NCBI RefSeq assembly: GCF_017896165.1
Contig: NZ_JAFCNB010000012.1
Span: forward strand, 62,001 to 126,000
Source of the DNA: Microbispora oryzae
Lineage (GTDB): Bacteria > Actinomycetota > Actinomycetes > Streptosporangiales > Streptosporangiaceae
Length of the DNA: 64,000 bases
Direction: 5' to 3'
Shown here: in pieces, positions 62,662-64,000 of the stretch
How the letters are laid out: each line of letters opens with the position of its first letter
Numbering within the stretch: the first letter of the stretch is position 1
Made by a program: the position numbers and the translations under genes
Notes under the pieces: model-generated
Databases searched by the model: none
What the model was told of the DNA's origin: nothing
Seen by the model: the letters and a program-made list of their open reading frames with translations, nothing else

Positions 62662-62675
62662 GTAATGCGGGCAGA

Positions 62676-63089
62676 ATGCCGAACGTGCATAAGACGTCCT
62701 CGCGGCTGCTCGCGCTGCTGTCCGACCGCATACGCCCGCGCACCCCCACCGGCCCGCGCTTCAGGCCACGGGATCTCCCTGGCGCTGACGTAGCCGCGTT
62801 CGCCACCGGCCGATTCCGGGGAACCGACGGCTCTACCACCGACTGGCCCTGCCGCGGCGAGGTCATCCTCAACCTCCCAGCGCGGGCTGTGGCCCCCTTC
62901 GCGCAGGACGGAATCGTTGAAGGGCTCGGCCCCGACCGCTGTCGCCTTTCCCTCGGTTCCTGGTCGTGGAGCGGCCTTGCCGCCGCTATCGGCCGCTTCG
63001 ACACAGACATCCAAGTCATCGGTCCACCAGAGCTGATCGGTGCGTTCGCCGAACTCGCCGCGCGCTACGCCAAGGCCGCAGGCTCGTGA
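62676..63089 (+). pseudogene. WYL-domain regulator with internal deletion
   Basis: The 137-residue frame starts HKTSSRLLALLSD, the first helix of YafY-type WYL regulators. It then jumps to a WYL-C-terminal-like part (LNLPARAVAPFAQDGIVEGLGPDRCRLSLGSWSWSGLAAAIGRFDTDIQVIGPPELIGAFAELAARYA). Such regulators are about 320 residues, so roughly 180-190 residues, including most of the HTH and the WYL core, are missing in frame. ATG 62676 or GTG 62685 would start it. The protein would not bind DNA normally. Confidence 0.62.
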
Positions 63090-63158
63090 GAGCGACCCGA
63101 ACGCACTCGTTACCGTCGGCTCGATGCGCGCGTACACGCTTACTCGCTAACCGTTCTG

Positions 63159-63869
63159 TCAGACCGTCGCGAGTACGGATGGGTCCTGGCGGGGGATCCT
63201 GACACCCTTCACGAGCAGCCACGAAAGCATCGCGATCTCCGCGATTCCAGCCGGCGCGACGAGGTACGGGTCCAGCGCCGCACCGAGATCCGGTGCCAGG
63301 AACAGCGTGAACGTGTCGAGGAGGTAGCCCACGCATCCGATGACGAGCAGGACACCCAGCACGCGGGGGAACATTCCTGACCTGTGCACGAGATACCCCA
63401 GCGGCAGGAGCCACAGGGCGAAGAAGATCTGCGCGATGAGGTAGCCGTAGTGCTGCAGGTCGAGCATGAGCAGCACGAGCGCGTCGGACCCACGCGCGCC
63501 GAGCGCGCCGGCATAGGAGGTGTCGGTGGCGACGAGCAGCGCCGCGAGCTGGTGAACCATGTTGAGGCAGATGATGGCGACGGCGACCGCCACGAAGATC
63601 ACCATCACACGTGTGGCGTTCCTGCTCACGTGCTTGAGGAGCACATACAGCGTCATGGCTGTGAGCAGGAAGAACGTGGCTTGCACGAGGTCGGCGACGA
63701 AGCCGGCACGGACCAGGTCCGCGTGGGCCACGACGTTCCGCGCCGTGCTGGTGGCGTCCCCGGGCCGGTAGACCGAGGCACGGGAGAAGAAGTGGGCGAA
63801 GCCGCCCAAGATCGCGACGATCAGGTAGAACAGTCCGGCCGTTCTGGCGAGACGCTGGGGCGTGCGCAT
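63159..63869 (-). CDS. DUF4386-family membrane protein
   Basis: The 236-residue protein has six or seven membrane helices in the DUF4386 layout: RLARTAGLFYLIVAILGGFAHFFSR, VRAGFVADLVQATFFLLTAMTLYVLL, AVAIICLNMVHQLAALLVA, HYGYLIAQIFFALWLLPLGYLVHRSG and VIGCVGYLLDTFTLFLAP. Function is unknown in this family. ATG 63869 is the start. It is convergent with the WYL remnant, with no gene between. Confidence 0.84.
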   Translation of the reverse strand: MRTPQRLARTAGLFYLIVAILGGFAHFFSRASVYRPGDATSTARNVVAHADLVRAGFVADLVQATFFLLTAMTLYVLLKHVSRNATRVMVIFVAVAVAIICLNMVHQLAALLVATDTSYAGALGARGSDALVLLMLDLQHYGYLIAQIFFALWLLPLGYLVHRSGMFPRVLGVLLVIGCVGYLLDTFTLFLAPDLGAALDPYLVAPAGIAEIAMLSWLLVKGVRIPRQDPSVLATV

Positions 63870-63968
63870 GGTTCCTCCCTGTTTTCGGGGGTTTTCTGGC
63901 GTTTTCCGGCGTGCTGAACGGAGGCCGCGTGGTGGTGTCTCACGCGTGCCTGTGTGGTGGTCTGGCGG

Positions 63969-64000
63969 CTACTCCTCGGTGTCGGGGTACTGGAACACGT
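63969..64000 (-). CDS. Last codons of a gene running in from the right
   Basis: On the minus strand, the frame VFQYPDTEE ends in TAG at 63969-63971. Only nine codons are visible, so the identity cannot be given; the acidic ending looks like real coding, but this is weak. It would be transcribed toward the DUF4386 gene. Confidence 0.3.
   Translation of the reverse strand, partial: VFQYPDTEE

Overview
The window is high-GC DNA with dense GTG/ATG starts and many ATGA or GTGA stop-start overlaps. It carries a DUF574-type methyltransferase, an actinobacterial conservon-type kinase, an F420-type luciferase-like oxidoreductase, a YajQ gene with a TTG start and many small LuxR/PadR/MarR regulators. 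This points to a filamentous actinomycete chromosome. A Streptosporangiales-like host is my guess and cannot be shown from the sequence alone.

Layout. 1-17.3 kb is mixed housekeeping and accessory genes: the 3' end of fabF, a lytic-transglycosylase lipoprotein, an MFS exporter, an NhaA antiporter fused to a DsbA-like domain, a MarR regulator divergent from an FAD monooxygenase, a DUF574 methyltransferase, a two-component system divergent from an ABC exporter with two tandem permeases, and a conservon-like kinase with its DUF742 partner but without the roadblock and GTPase partners.

17.7-44.0 kb is one large exopolysaccharide/surface-glycan locus. It holds an initiating phosphoglycosyltransferase, RmlA, RmlB, RmlD and RmlC for dTDP-L-rhamnose, a DUF4082 secreted protein, a tightly coupled sugar-modification cassette (methyltransferase, nucleotidyltransferase, PIG-L deacetylase, epimerase, DUF4910 protein, and a Cys-rich protein made of two copies of one domain), a flippase, glycosyltransferases, two Wzz-like proteins, a polymerase/ligase, a second RmlC-like epimerase, WecG/TagA, a GT2-GT4 fusion, two paralogous secreted lipoproteins, a Gfo/Idh oxidoreductase and an acyltransferase. 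Every in-frame TTA (leucine) codon I found in the window lies in this locus, in seven of its genes, some at codon 3 or 6. This suggests bldA-type developmental control. The locus probably assembles, modifies, exports and polymerises a rhamnose-containing glycan by a Wzx/Wzy-like route.

44.0-53.9 kb is energy and transport: 2-oxoacid:ferredoxin oxidoreductase (KorAB), an isolated nuoB-nuoC-nuoI set, HtpX, a zinc ribbon, a flavin-dependent PPOX protein and a polar amino-acid ABC importer.

53.9-64.0 kb is a more eroded region: a tyrosine-integrase remnant, YajQ, a STAS protein, tRNA-Tyr with a clear terminator, an orphan gene tail, a PadR module, an ArsR gene with an ArsM-ArsN-type fusion, a SUKH-like protein, an LLM oxidoreductase, an AlkZ-like protein, a truncated PhnB-like gene next to a WYL regulator with an internal deletion, and a DUF4386 membrane protein.
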